Shown here: positions 7,935 through 15,919 of the stretch, one piece after another
How positions within the stretch are numbered: the first letter of the stretch is position 1
Layout of the letters: each line of letters starts with the position of its first letter
NCBI RefSeq assembly: GCF_041027365.1
Contig: NZ_JBFTEH010000004.1
Location: forward strand, 1 to 64,000
From: VKMB-3413 sp041027365
GTDB lineage: Bacteria; Pseudomonadota; Alphaproteobacteria; Rhizobiales; Rhizobiaceae
DNA: 64,000 nucleotides
Direction: 5' to 3'
The notes under the pieces: model-generated
What the model was told of the DNA's origin: nothing
Seen by the model: only the letters and a program-made list of their open reading frames with translations
Database searches by the model: none
Position numbers and translations under genes: made by a program

Positions 7935-9242
7935 ATGCGCAAGACCGCCCTTCTGACCGCCGCCAGCCTGGCCGCGATGACCGCCACGGCCTCGGCCGCC
8001 GAAGTCACGACGCTCAAGGCGCCGGACATGCCGATGACGGCCGTGACCTATCCGAACGGCAAGACGATGGACCTCACCGTCGGCTTCGGCTCGGGCGCGA
8101 CGCATGGGGCCGAGGACCCGGCCGACGTCTTCTACACGATCACCGACCGCGGCCCGAACATCGACTGCGGCGGGGACGCCGAAGAGCTGATCGGCCTCGG
8201 CAAGGACAAGCTCTGCGGCGGCAATGGCGACGCCAAGATCTTTCCGGCGCCGGATTTCGACCCGACGATCTTCGAGATGAAGATCGGGGACGGCAACAAG
8301 CTCACCGTCGTCTCGCAGATCCCGCTGAAGGGCACCGACGGCCACAAGCTGAACGGCCTGTCGAACCCGCTCACGGCCACCAACACCGAAGGCGCCTATT
8401 CGCCGGACGGCAAGGAAATACAGCAGTCGCCGGACGGCTTCGACGCCGAGGGCCTCGCCCACATGGCCGACGGCACCTTCTGGATCGGCGAGGAATACGG
8501 CGCCTCGATCGCCCATATCGCGGCCGACGGCAGGGTGCTGGAGCGCCTGGTGCCGAAGGGCCTCGAAGGCGACTACAAGGGCGCCTCCTATCCGGTGAAG
8601 GGCGTGCTGCCGGCGCTGATCATGAAGCGGCACCTCAACCGCGGCATCGAATCGATGACCGCGGCTCCGGACGGCTCGGCGCTCTACTTCGCCATGCAGA
8701 GCCCGCTCGATAACCCGGACTCCAAGGCCTACAAGTCGTCGCGCTTCATCCGCATCTTCAAGTTCGACCCGAAGAGCGAGACGGTCGTCGGCGAATACGC
8801 CTATCGCCTCGACGACGCCGACACCTTCAAGGCCGACAACGCCAAGAAGAAGGCCAAGCCCACCGATGTGAAGGTCTCGGAGATGGCCGCCTTCGGCAAG
8901 GACAAGCTGATCGTCCTCGAGCGCGTCTCCAAGACCACCAAGCTCTACGCCGTCGACCTGGCGAACGCCGCGACCGTGCCGGCAAAGTTCGACGAAGCGG
9001 CGACCAAGCCGAGCCTGGAGCAGATGTCGGCGGACGAGCTGGAACAGGCCGGCGTCAAGCCGCTGCAGAAGACGCTCATCCTCGACAGCGACGACCTCAA
9101 GAACATGCCGGAGAAGATCGAGGGCGTGGCGGTCATGGGGCCGAAGACCATCGTCCTGACCACGGACAACGACTTCGGCATCGCCGGCGACGACACGGCG
9201 GTCGTGAAGGTGTCGCTCGACAAGGCGCTCGCCGCGGACTGA
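7935..9242 (+). CDS. Secreted esterase-like phytase-family protein
   Basis: The 435-residue protein starts with a clear signal peptide (MRKTALLTAASLAAMTATASAAEV), so it should be periplasmic or exported. The mature part has FYTITDRGPN near the N-terminus, DAEGLAHMADGTFWIGEEYGASIAHIAADG in the middle and IEGVAVMGPKTIVLTTDNDFG near the end. These are hallmarks of the esterase-like activity of phytase (beta-propeller) family. The enzymatic substrate is not certain; phosphoester hydrolysis is inferred from the family. ATG 7935 has GGGAGAG about nine bases upstream. It forms its own unit: terminator-type hairpins lie on both sides. Confidence 0.85.
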   Translation: MRKTALLTAASLAAMTATASAAEVTTLKAPDMPMTAVTYPNGKTMDLTVGFGSGATHGAEDPADVFYTITDRGPNIDCGGDAEELIGLGKDKLCGGNGDAKIFPAPDFDPTIFEMKIGDGNKLTVVSQIPLKGTDGHKLNGLSNPLTATNTEGAYSPDGKEIQQSPDGFDAEGLAHMADGTFWIGEEYGASIAHIAADGRVLERLVPKGLEGDYKGASYPVKGVLPALIMKRHLNRGIESMTAAPDGSALYFAMQSPLDNPDSKAYKSSRFIRIFKFDPKSETVVGEYAYRLDDADTFKADNAKKKAKPTDVKVSEMAAFGKDKLIVLERVSKTTKLYAVDLANAATVPAKFDEAATKPSLEQMSADELEQAGVKPLQKTLILDSDDLKNMPEKIEGVAVMGPKTIVLTTDNDFGIAGDDTAVVKVSLDKALAAD

Positions 9243-9268
9243 TCCCCCGGCGCCTTCCGCAGTGTTCC

Positions 9269-9298
9269 ATGAGGCCGGTCCGCAAGGGCCGGCCTCAT
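9269..9298 (+). terminator. Hairpin terminator after the phytase-like gene
   Basis: ATGAGGCCGG (9269-9278) pairs perfectly with CCGGCCTCAT (9289-9298) around a 10-base loop, about 27 bases after the stop. Only a short T run follows (GCGTTTC), so it may need help to terminate. Confidence 0.7.
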
Positions 9299-9334
9299 GC
9301 GTTTCAGGCGTTCGCGCACATCACCCTTGGCAAT

Positions 9335-9350
9335 CGGTCGAATTCGACCG
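9335..9350. promoter_or_regulatory. Perfect 16-bp palindrome upstream of a diguanylate cyclase
   Basis: CGGTCGAATTCGACCG is identical to its reverse complement and lies in the leader of the GGDEF gene, about 125 bases before its start. It is a candidate operator for a dimeric regulator. No regulator gene adjoins it, so identity is unknown. Confidence 0.4.
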
Positions 9351-9475
9351 GGATAGGAAAGCCCAAGGTAAGCTTAACTTTCGGACACTAAATCTGTATG
9401 CCGACGTCGTGGGCGCCGACAGGCCGAGCGCATCGGTGGTGCCTGGAAATCCGCATGTCCGGGGGGATGACATCC

Positions 9476-10993
9476 ATGCCGAATTCCAAGGCCGCGCCGT
9501 CGGTCCCGCCGCGCGCAGACGCCAGCGAAGCACTTGCCGCCGACAGCTTCGCTCTCGCGCCGGTGCCGCTCTGGCTGGAAGATTTCAGCGGCGTGAAGCG
9601 GCTCATGGAGAGCTGGCGTGCCGCGGGCGTCACCGAAATCCGCGAACACCTGGCCGAGGACCCGGACCTGGTCGAGGCGGCCGCGCGTCAGATCCGCGTC
9701 CTCGACGTCAACCAGCGCACGCTCGACCTGTTCGAGGCGGCGAGCCTGGACGAGCTGAGGGCCAACATCGCCACGGTATTCTCCGGCGACATGCTGGAGA
9801 CGCATGTCGACGAGCTGAGCCAGCTCTGGGAGGGCCGGACCGCCTTCACCAGCCTCGCCGTCAACTACACGCTCGGCGGCAAGCGGCTCGACGTGCAGCT
9901 GAAGGCGCGCATCCTGCCCGGCCACGAGGGCGACTGGAGCCGGGTCCTCGTCTGCACCGAGGACGTCACCGAGCGCGAGGAGAGCCGGCGGCTGCTCGCC
10001 GCCAGCGAGGCCTTCGCCAAGGGCCTGTTCCAGCACTCGCCGATCTCGCTCTGGGTCGAGGACTTCTCGGTCGTGAAGGAACTGATGGACGAGGTCCGCG
10101 AGCGCGGCGTCGTCGACTTCCGCACCTTCCTCGACGTGCATCCGGAATTCGTCGCGCGCTGCATGAGCGAGATCCGGGTGATCGACGTGAACCAGCACAC
10201 GCTGGACCTGTTCAAGGCCGGCGACCGGGCGGCGCTGCTCAACCGCCTCGGCGAGGTATTCCGCGACGACATGGAGCCGCATTTCCGCGAGCAGCTGATC
10301 GACCTGTGGCACGGCAAGCTGTTCCAGCAGCGCGAGGTGGTGAACTACTCGCTCGACGGCGAACTGCTGCACGTCCATCTGCAGTTCTCGGTGTTCCCCG
10401 GGCGCGAAGGCGACTGGTCGCTGGTGCAGGTGGCGCTGACCGACATCACCGCGCGCAAGAAGGCCGAGGCCTATCTGGAATTCCTCGGCAAGCACGACAT
10501 CCTCACCAAGCTCTACAACCGCTCCTTCTTCGTCGACGAGCTGAACCGGCTGGAGCGCAAGGGGCCGCTGCCGGTGACGGCGATCGTCGCCGACCTCAAC
10601 GGGCTGAAGGCGGTCAACGACACGCTCGGCCATGCGGCCGGCGACGCGCTGCTGCGCCGGGCCGGAGAGGTCCTGCGCGAGGGCGTGCAGAAGCCGCACT
10701 GCGCCGCGCGCATCGGCGGCGACGAGTTCGTCATCCTGATGCCGGCGACGAACGAGGCGGAGGGCAAGCACATGGTCGCCGAACTGGAAGAACTGATCGA
10801 GGTCAACAACCAGTTCTATGCCGGGCCGACCCTGTCATTCTCGCTAGGGCTCGCGACGTCGCTGGAGACGGAACGGCTCGAGGACACGGTGAAGCGGGCC
10901 GACCGGCGCATGTACGAGGCCAAGCGCGACTTCTACGTCGAGGCCGACGAGGCGCGCCGCGCGGCGATCGTCGCGAAGGGTAGCGAGGGGTAG
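9476..10993 (+). CDS. Diguanylate cyclase with two tandem PAS-like domains
   Basis: The 505-residue protein has two similar sensory units of about 150 residues each (PLWLEDFSGVK... and SLWVEDFSVVK..., both with IRV-DVNQ-TLDLF and a closing DVTERE/DITARK). A GGDEF domain follows, with RIGGDEFVIL at about residues 412-421 and DLNGLKAVNDTLGH before it. It should make cyclic di-GMP in response to an unknown signal. There are no membrane segments, so it is probably cytoplasmic. ATG 9476 has a G-run about eight bases upstream; in-frame ATGs at 9455 and 9467 are alternatives. It lies between rpsP and rimM, which are usually close together. Confidence 0.9.
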   Translation: MPNSKAAPSVPPRADASEALAADSFALAPVPLWLEDFSGVKRLMESWRAAGVTEIREHLAEDPDLVEAAARQIRVLDVNQRTLDLFEAASLDELRANIATVFSGDMLETHVDELSQLWEGRTAFTSLAVNYTLGGKRLDVQLKARILPGHEGDWSRVLVCTEDVTEREESRRLLAASEAFAKGLFQHSPISLWVEDFSVVKELMDEVRERGVVDFRTFLDVHPEFVARCMSEIRVIDVNQHTLDLFKAGDRAALLNRLGEVFRDDMEPHFREQLIDLWHGKLFQQREVVNYSLDGELLHVHLQFSVFPGREGDWSLVQVALTDITARKKAEAYLEFLGKHDILTKLYNRSFFVDELNRLERKGPLPVTAIVADLNGLKAVNDTLGHAAGDALLRRAGEVLREGVQKPHCAARIGGDEFVILMPATNEAEGKHMVAELEELIEVNNQFYAGPTLSFSLGLATSLETERLEDTVKRADRRMYEAKRDFYVEADEARRAAIVAKGSEG

Positions 10994-11128
10994 GGAACCG
11001 TGACGGCCGCTTGAGACATCGTCCGTTTCGGGAATCTTCGGCGTCTGCTAGTGCCTTGCGGCCGGGGACCCGGCGATACGGTCGCCGATCCGGCCGCCGG
11101 CCGAACTCGTTCCACTCTCTGCGAAGCC

Positions 11129-11713
11129 ATGTCGTCACCACCGTTCAAGCCCGACCATCCCGTCCTCCTCGCCGTGATCGGCGGCGCCCACGGTATTCGC
11201 GGGGAATGCCGCGTGCGGTCCTTCACCGAGGATCCGCTGGCGATCGGCGCCTACGGCCCGCTCTTCGACGAAGGGGGCAACCGCTACACCGTCAAGGCCG
11301 TCCGGCCGCAGAAGGCGATGCTGCTCGTGCGCTTCGCCGAGGTCGCCGACCGGAACCATGCCGAACGGCTGAACGGCACCGAACTCTTCGTCGAGCGGGC
11401 GGCTCTGCCGGAGCCGGAGGAGGACGACGAATTCTACCTCGACGACCTGATCGGCCTCGCCGTCGAGACGGTCGCCGGTGAGACTGTCGGGACGGTCGTC
11501 GGCGTCCACAATTTCGGCGCCGGCGACATCCTGGAGGTCGGGCCGGAGGGCGGCCGCACCGTAATGATCCCGTTCTCGGAAGCCGCGGTGCCGACGATCG
11601 ACGCCGAGCGCGGCGTGCTGGTCGTCGAGCCCGGCGCGGCAGGGCTCTCCGATGCGGAGCCGGAGGAGGGCGAGGACGAGGCGGAGGAGGCGACGGGCGG
11701 CGGCGACGCCTGA
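11129..11713 (+). CDS. rimM: Ribosome maturation factor RimM
   Basis: The 194-residue protein has the RimM N-terminal barrel (VIGGAHGIRGECRVRSFTEDP) and a PRC-barrel (EFYLDDLIGLAVETVAGETVGTVVGV, then GAGDILEV and MIPFSEAAVP). It ends in a very acidic tail of about 25 residues. RimM helps 16S rRNA processing and assembly of the 30S head around protein S19. ATG 11129 was chosen for the family-like N-terminus. In most relatives rimM is followed by trmD and rplS; here gltX follows instead. Confidence 0.95.
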   Translation: MSSPPFKPDHPVLLAVIGGAHGIRGECRVRSFTEDPLAIGAYGPLFDEGGNRYTVKAVRPQKAMLLVRFAEVADRNHAERLNGTELFVERAALPEPEEDDEFYLDDLIGLAVETVAGETVGTVVGVHNFGAGDILEVGPEGGRTVMIPFSEAAVPTIDAERGVLVVEPGAAGLSDAEPEEGEDEAEEATGGGDA

Positions 11714-11795
11714 TCGGGCGCGGCAGTCTCCGCCGAGGCCCCACGCGTCCCAACGGGCGATTGCCTTGCGGCGCCGCCTTGTCTACGTCGACCCC

Positions 11796-13172
11796 ATGAC
11801 CGTCACCGTCCGCTTCGCCCCGTCGCCCACCGGCCGGATCCATATCGGCAACCTGCGCACGGCGCTGCTCAACTGGCTCTTCGCCAAAAGACATCCGGGC
11901 GGGCGCTTCGTGCTGCGCTTCGACGACACGGACGCCGAGCGCTCCCGCCGGGAATATGCGGACGGCATCGAGACCGATCTCGCCTGGATCGGCCTCCGGC
12001 CGGACACCGTCGTGCGTCAGTCCGAGCGCATCGGGCTCTACGATGCGGCGGCGGAACGCCTGAGATCCGCCGGCCTGCTCTATCCCTGCTACGAGACGCC
12101 GGACGAACTCGACCGCCGGCGCAAGCGGCTCGCCGCGCGCGGGCGCCCGCCGGTCTATGGCCGCGAGGCGCTGAAGCTGACGGAGGAGGACAAGGCGCAG
12201 TTCGCCGCCGAGGGCCGCAAACCGCACTGGCGCTTCCTGCTGCCGAATTTTTCCACCGATCCCTTCGCGCCGGAGCGCACGGAGGTCACCTGGGACGACC
12301 TGATGCGTGGGGCCCAGACCGTCGACCTCGCCTCCTTGTCCGATCCCGTGCTGATCCGCGCGGACGGCAGCTATCTCTACACGCTGCCCTCGATCGTCGA
12401 CGACGGCGACCTCGGCATCACCCACGTCATCCGCGGCGACGACCACGTCACCAATACTGGAGTCCAGATCGCGATCTTCCGGGCGCTGGGCCTCCCGGTT
12501 CCGGCTTTCGGCCACCACAACCTCCTGACGACCGTCTCGGGCGAGGGGCTGTCGAAGCGGTCGGGCGCGCTCTCGCTCGCGACGCTGCGCGAGGACGGCT
12601 ACGAGCCGATGGCGCTCGCCTCGCTCGCCGTCCTCGTCGGCATGCCGGGCGCGATCGAGGCGATGCCCGACCTCGACGCGCTCGGCGCGCGGCTGTCCTT
12701 CGGAGAGGCGTCCGCCGGCGCGTCGAAGTTCGACCCTGCTGAGCTCGACCGGCTGAACGCCGACCTCGTCCACGCCATGCCGGCAGAGGCTGGGCGCGAC
12801 CGGATTCTGGCGATGGACGTACCCGACGACGCCGCAGACGCGTTCTGGCTGGCGGTGCGCGGCAACTGCGCCAAGGTGGCGGAGGCGGCCGCGTGGGCGC
12901 GCATCGTCTTCGCGGACGATTTCGAGCGGCCGGATCTGCCGGAGGAGGACCGCGCCTTCCTCGCGGCTGCCCGCGCGCATCTGCCGGACGGGCCGATCGG
13001 CGAGAGCAGCTGGCGCGATTGGACGGGCGCGCTGAAGAGCGCGACGGGGCGCAAGGGCAAGGCGCTGTTCATGCCGCTGCGCCTGGCGCTGACCGGCCGC
13101 GACCACGGCCCGGAACTCGCCGCGCTGCTCCCACTGATCGGGCGGGAGCGCGTGCTGGCGCGGCTGGCCTAG
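11796..13172 (+). CDS. gltX: Glutamate-tRNA ligase
   Basis: The 458-residue class I synthetase carries the HIGH motif as HIGN (residues 16-19), RFDDTDAERS near 41-50, and the KMSKS loop as GLSKRSG near 251-257. It has a full C-terminal anticodon-binding region, so it is not the truncated GluQ-RS. Alphaproteobacteria often carry two GltX proteins, one of which charges tRNA(Gln) for transamidation; which type this is cannot be told here. ATG 11796 gives the usual N-terminus MTVTVRFAPSPTG, although no good ribosome binding site is visible. It converges on marR. Confidence 0.93.
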   Translation: MTVTVRFAPSPTGRIHIGNLRTALLNWLFAKRHPGGRFVLRFDDTDAERSRREYADGIETDLAWIGLRPDTVVRQSERIGLYDAAAERLRSAGLLYPCYETPDELDRRRKRLAARGRPPVYGREALKLTEEDKAQFAAEGRKPHWRFLLPNFSTDPFAPERTEVTWDDLMRGAQTVDLASLSDPVLIRADGSYLYTLPSIVDDGDLGITHVIRGDDHVTNTGVQIAIFRALGLPVPAFGHHNLLTTVSGEGLSKRSGALSLATLREDGYEPMALASLAVLVGMPGAIEAMPDLDALGARLSFGEASAGASKFDPAELDRLNADLVHAMPAEAGRDRILAMDVPDDAADAFWLAVRGNCAKVAEAAAWARIVFADDFERPDLPEEDRAFLAAARAHLPDGPIGESSWRDWTGALKSATGRKGKALFMPLRLALTGRDHGPELAALLPLIGRERVLARLA

Positions 13173-13233
13173 CCGAGACGAGCGGTTCTTCCCGCCGGTC
13201 GCAGGACCGGCTGCGCCGAAGCGGCGACCGCGC

Positions 13234-13254
13234 GAGCGGCCGGCCGTGCCGCTC
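13234..13254. terminator. Shared hairpin between convergent gltX and marR
   Basis: GAGCGGC (13234-13240) and GCCGCTC (13248-13254) form a GC stem around a 7-base loop, touching the marR stop codon. It could terminate transcription in both directions. Confidence 0.5.
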
Positions 13255-13707
13255 CTACCGTAGCGGCGCCCGGCTGAGGTCGTTCGCGCCGTCGACGGCC
13301 TTGCGGAGCAGGCGCATGAAGTCCGCCGACTCCTCCGGCGTCAGCCCCCGCAGCATGATCTCCTGCGCGGCTGCCACCGACGGCTCGATCCGGGCGAGCA
13401 ATTCTTCTCCTGCAGGCGTGACCGCCAGAAGCTTGGCGCGGCGATCCCTGGCGCTGGTCTCGCGGGTGACGAGGCCGCGGTTCACCAGCCGGTCCACGAC
13501 GCCGGTGATCGTCGCGCGATCATAGGCGATCAGGCCGGCGAGCGTCGCCTGGTCGAGGCCTGGCTGTGCGGCGACCGTCTCCAGCGCCGCGAACTGCACC
13601 GGCGTCAGGTCCGAGCCGGCGGCTGCGACCTCGCGGTGGAAGATCGCTACGGCGATCTGCTGGAAGCGCCGCGCCAGATGACCGGGCCGCGCGCTCATCT
13701 CGGTCAT
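13255..13707 (-). CDS. mobR: MarR-family repressor, probable MobR
   Basis: The 150-residue winged-helix regulator has LTPVQFAALETVA, then LAGLIAYDRATITGVVDRLVNRGLVTRETSARDRRAKLLAVTPAGEELL, the MarR recognition helix and wing. ATG 13707 has a perfect AGGAGG six bases upstream. It is divergent from a 3-hydroxybenzoate 4-monooxygenase gene, the same arrangement as mobR-mobA of Comamonas testosteroni, where MobR represses mobA until 3-hydroxybenzoate binds. The role is inferred from that arrangement. A repeat pair sits just upstream of its start in the shared control region. Confidence 0.8.
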   Translation of the reverse strand: MTEMSARPGHLARRFQQIAVAIFHREVAAAGSDLTPVQFAALETVAAQPGLDQATLAGLIAYDRATITGVVDRLVNRGLVTRETSARDRRAKLLAVTPAGEELLARIEPSVAAAQEIMLRGLTPEESADFMRLLRKAVDGANDLSRAPLR

Positions 13708-13734
13708 GGCGTCCTCCTGATTCCGCACCGTTGA

Positions 13735-13761
13735 CATGTATACTAACGATATGCACACTAA
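13735..13761. promoter_or_regulatory. Putative MobR operator: 12-bp direct repeats
   Basis: CATGTATACTAA (13735-13746) and TATGCACACTAA (13750-13761) are imperfect direct repeats with a 15-base period, in an AT-rich island within GC-rich sequence. They lie 28 bases upstream of the marR ATG and overlap TTGACA at 13731-13736. This is the natural place for a repressor to control both divergent genes. Confidence 0.6.
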
Positions 13762-13924
13762 TCAAATCCCGTCGTGGCCGGCGTTCGGGAACGCGCGGTC
13801 TGCCGGCTTGGAGCTGCCGGTCACCCGGCGCTGCCGCCGCAGGAGCCAGACAGGCCCGATGACCCGACGGTGCTGCGATCGTGGAGACGGCCGCCGCGCC
13901 GGGGCGAGATTTGTGGAGGAATCG

Positions 13925-15889
13925 ATGCAGTTTCATCTCAACGGCTATCGCCCGGGCGACCCTCACATTGCCGAACCGGCCGCCGCGCAGGGCGGCTCGG
14001 GGGTCGGTGCGCTGCCCGAAACGGTGGACGTGCTCGTCGTCGGCTGCGGACCGGCCGGACTGGCGCTCGCCGCCCAGCTCTCGGCCTTCCCCGAGATCCG
14101 CACGGCGATCGTCGAGCAGAAGTCCGGCCCGCTCCTGCGCGGCCAGGCCGACGGCATCGCCTGCCGGACGATGGAGATGTTCCAGGCCTATGGCTTTGCC
14201 GAAAAGGTGCTGAAGGAGGCCTGCTGGGTCAACGAGACGAGCTTTTGGAAGCCGGACGAGACGCGGCCCGGCGCGATTATCCGCAGCGGCCGGATCAAGG
14301 ACACCGAGGACGGGCTTTCCGAGTTCCCGCATGTGATCCTCAACCAGGCTCGGGTCCACGACTTCTTCCTCGACGTGATGAAGTCCTCGCCCTCGCGCCT
14401 TGCGCCGCATTACGACCGGCGCCTCGTGGATCTGGCCGTCGACCTCGATGCCAGTCCCGACGCCCCCGGCGTCACCGTCCGGCTGGAGCGCCAGGATGCC
14501 GGGCACCAGGGCGAGATCGAGACGATCCGGGCGCGCTACGTCGTCGGCTGCGACGGCGCGCGCAGCGCGGTGCGACAGTCGCTCGGCCGCGAGCTGCGCG
14601 GCGATTCGGCCAACGCCGCCTGGGGCGTCATGGACGTCCTCGCCGTCACCGATTTTCCGGACATCCGGATGAAGGCGCTGATCCAGTCCGAGGAGGAGGG
14701 CAGCATCGTCCTCATCCCGCGGGAGGGCGGCTATCTCGTCCGCCTCTATGTCGAGCTCGACAAGCTGAAGGCGGGCGAGCGCGTGCGCAATCGCAACATC
14801 ACCGAGCGCGATCTCGTCGCGGCGGCGCAGCGGATCTTCTCGCCCTACGCCTTCGACGTGAGGGAGGTCGCCTGGTGGTCGGTCTACGAGATCGGCCAGC
14901 GCCTCACCGACAAGTTCGACGATGTGCCGCAGGACCAGGTCCAGTCCCGCCTGCCGCGGGTCTTCATCGCCGGCGACGCCTGCCACACTCACAGCCCCAA
15001 GGCCGGCCAGGGCATGAACGTCTCGATGCAGGACGCCTTCAATCTCAGCTGGAAGCTCGCCGCGGTGCTGCGCGGTCTCGCGGGCCCGGCGCTGCTCCAC
15101 ACCTATTCGGCGGAGCGGCAGGCGATCGCCCGGGAGCTGATCGATTTCGACCGCGAATGGGCGGCGATCCTCAGCGGCACCGGCAAGGACGGCGTGACGC
15201 GCAAGCCGGATCCGAAGGTGACGCAGGACTATTTCGTCCGGCACGGGCGCTACACGGCCGGCACCGCGACCGGCTACACGCCGTCGCTGCTGACCGCGTC
15301 CGGCGAGCACCAGCATCTCGCGAGCGGCCTTCCGATCGGCATGCGGTTCCACTCCGCGCCGGTGATCCGGCTCGCCGACGCCAAGCCGATGCAGCTCGGT
15401 CATGTCGCCGAGGCCGACGGGCGCTGGCGGCTCTACGCCTTCGCCGGCCGGGACGGCGCGGCGCCCGGCTCCGCCCTCGCGGCGCTCTGCCGGTTCCTCG
15501 CGGAGGATCCGGCATCGCCGGTCCGGCGTTACACGCCGTCGAACGCCGACGTCGACTCCGTCATCGATGTCCGCGCGGTCTTTCAGCAGGCGCACCGCGA
15601 TGTCGACGTCGAGGCGATGCCGGCCTTCCTGAAGCCGGCGAAGGGCCGCTACGGTCTGATCGACTACGAGAAGATGTTCACCGTCGACCACACGCCAGGT
15701 GCGGACATCTTCGACCTGCGCGGCATCGACCGGGACGGCTGCCTCGTCCTCGTGCGGCCGGACCAGTACATCGCCGCCGTCCTGCCGCTCGACGCGCATG
15801 CCGACCTCGCGGCGTTCTTCGAGCGGTTCATGCTGGCGCCGGGCGAGGCGTCGGCGAAGGAGCCGGATCGGGTCCATCCGGGCCGGTGA
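13925..15889 (+). CDS. mobA: 3-hydroxybenzoate 4-monooxygenase
   Basis: The 654-residue flavoprotein hydroxylates 3-hydroxybenzoate to protocatechuate using FAD, NADPH and oxygen. It begins MQFHLNGYRPGDPHI, as recalled for MobA of Comamonas, and has the FAD loop VVGCGPAGLALAAQL near residue 40, GCDGARSAVR, the FAD-ribose motif RVFIAGDACHTHSPKAGQGMN near 350 and a C-terminal thioredoxin-like domain typical of the phenol hydroxylase group. GGAGGA precedes ATG 13925. No protocatechuate ring-cleavage genes lie nearby. Substrate is inferred from close overall resemblance. Confidence 0.88.
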   Translation: MQFHLNGYRPGDPHIAEPAAAQGGSGVGALPETVDVLVVGCGPAGLALAAQLSAFPEIRTAIVEQKSGPLLRGQADGIACRTMEMFQAYGFAEKVLKEACWVNETSFWKPDETRPGAIIRSGRIKDTEDGLSEFPHVILNQARVHDFFLDVMKSSPSRLAPHYDRRLVDLAVDLDASPDAPGVTVRLERQDAGHQGEIETIRARYVVGCDGARSAVRQSLGRELRGDSANAAWGVMDVLAVTDFPDIRMKALIQSEEEGSIVLIPREGGYLVRLYVELDKLKAGERVRNRNITERDLVAAAQRIFSPYAFDVREVAWWSVYEIGQRLTDKFDDVPQDQVQSRLPRVFIAGDACHTHSPKAGQGMNVSMQDAFNLSWKLAAVLRGLAGPALLHTYSAERQAIARELIDFDREWAAILSGTGKDGVTRKPDPKVTQDYFVRHGRYTAGTATGYTPSLLTASGEHQHLASGLPIGMRFHSAPVIRLADAKPMQLGHVAEADGRWRLYAFAGRDGAAPGSALAALCRFLAEDPASPVRRYTPSNADVDSVIDVRAVFQQAHRDVDVEAMPAFLKPAKGRYGLIDYEKMFTVDHTPGADIFDLRGIDRDGCLVLVRPDQYIAAVLPLDAHADLAAFFERFMLAPGEASAKEPDRVHPGR

Positions 15890-15919
15890 GGCGGAGGCGA
15901 CGCGCGGAGCGGCGCCGGT

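Noticed and set aside
5256..8633. A very long minus-strand open frame (over 1100 codons) opposite ffh and rpsP
   Set aside because: It is antisense to clear ffh, rpsP and the start of the phytase-like gene and gives His/Arg/Leu/Gly-rich peptide without motifs. Long antisense frames are expected in GC-rich genes.
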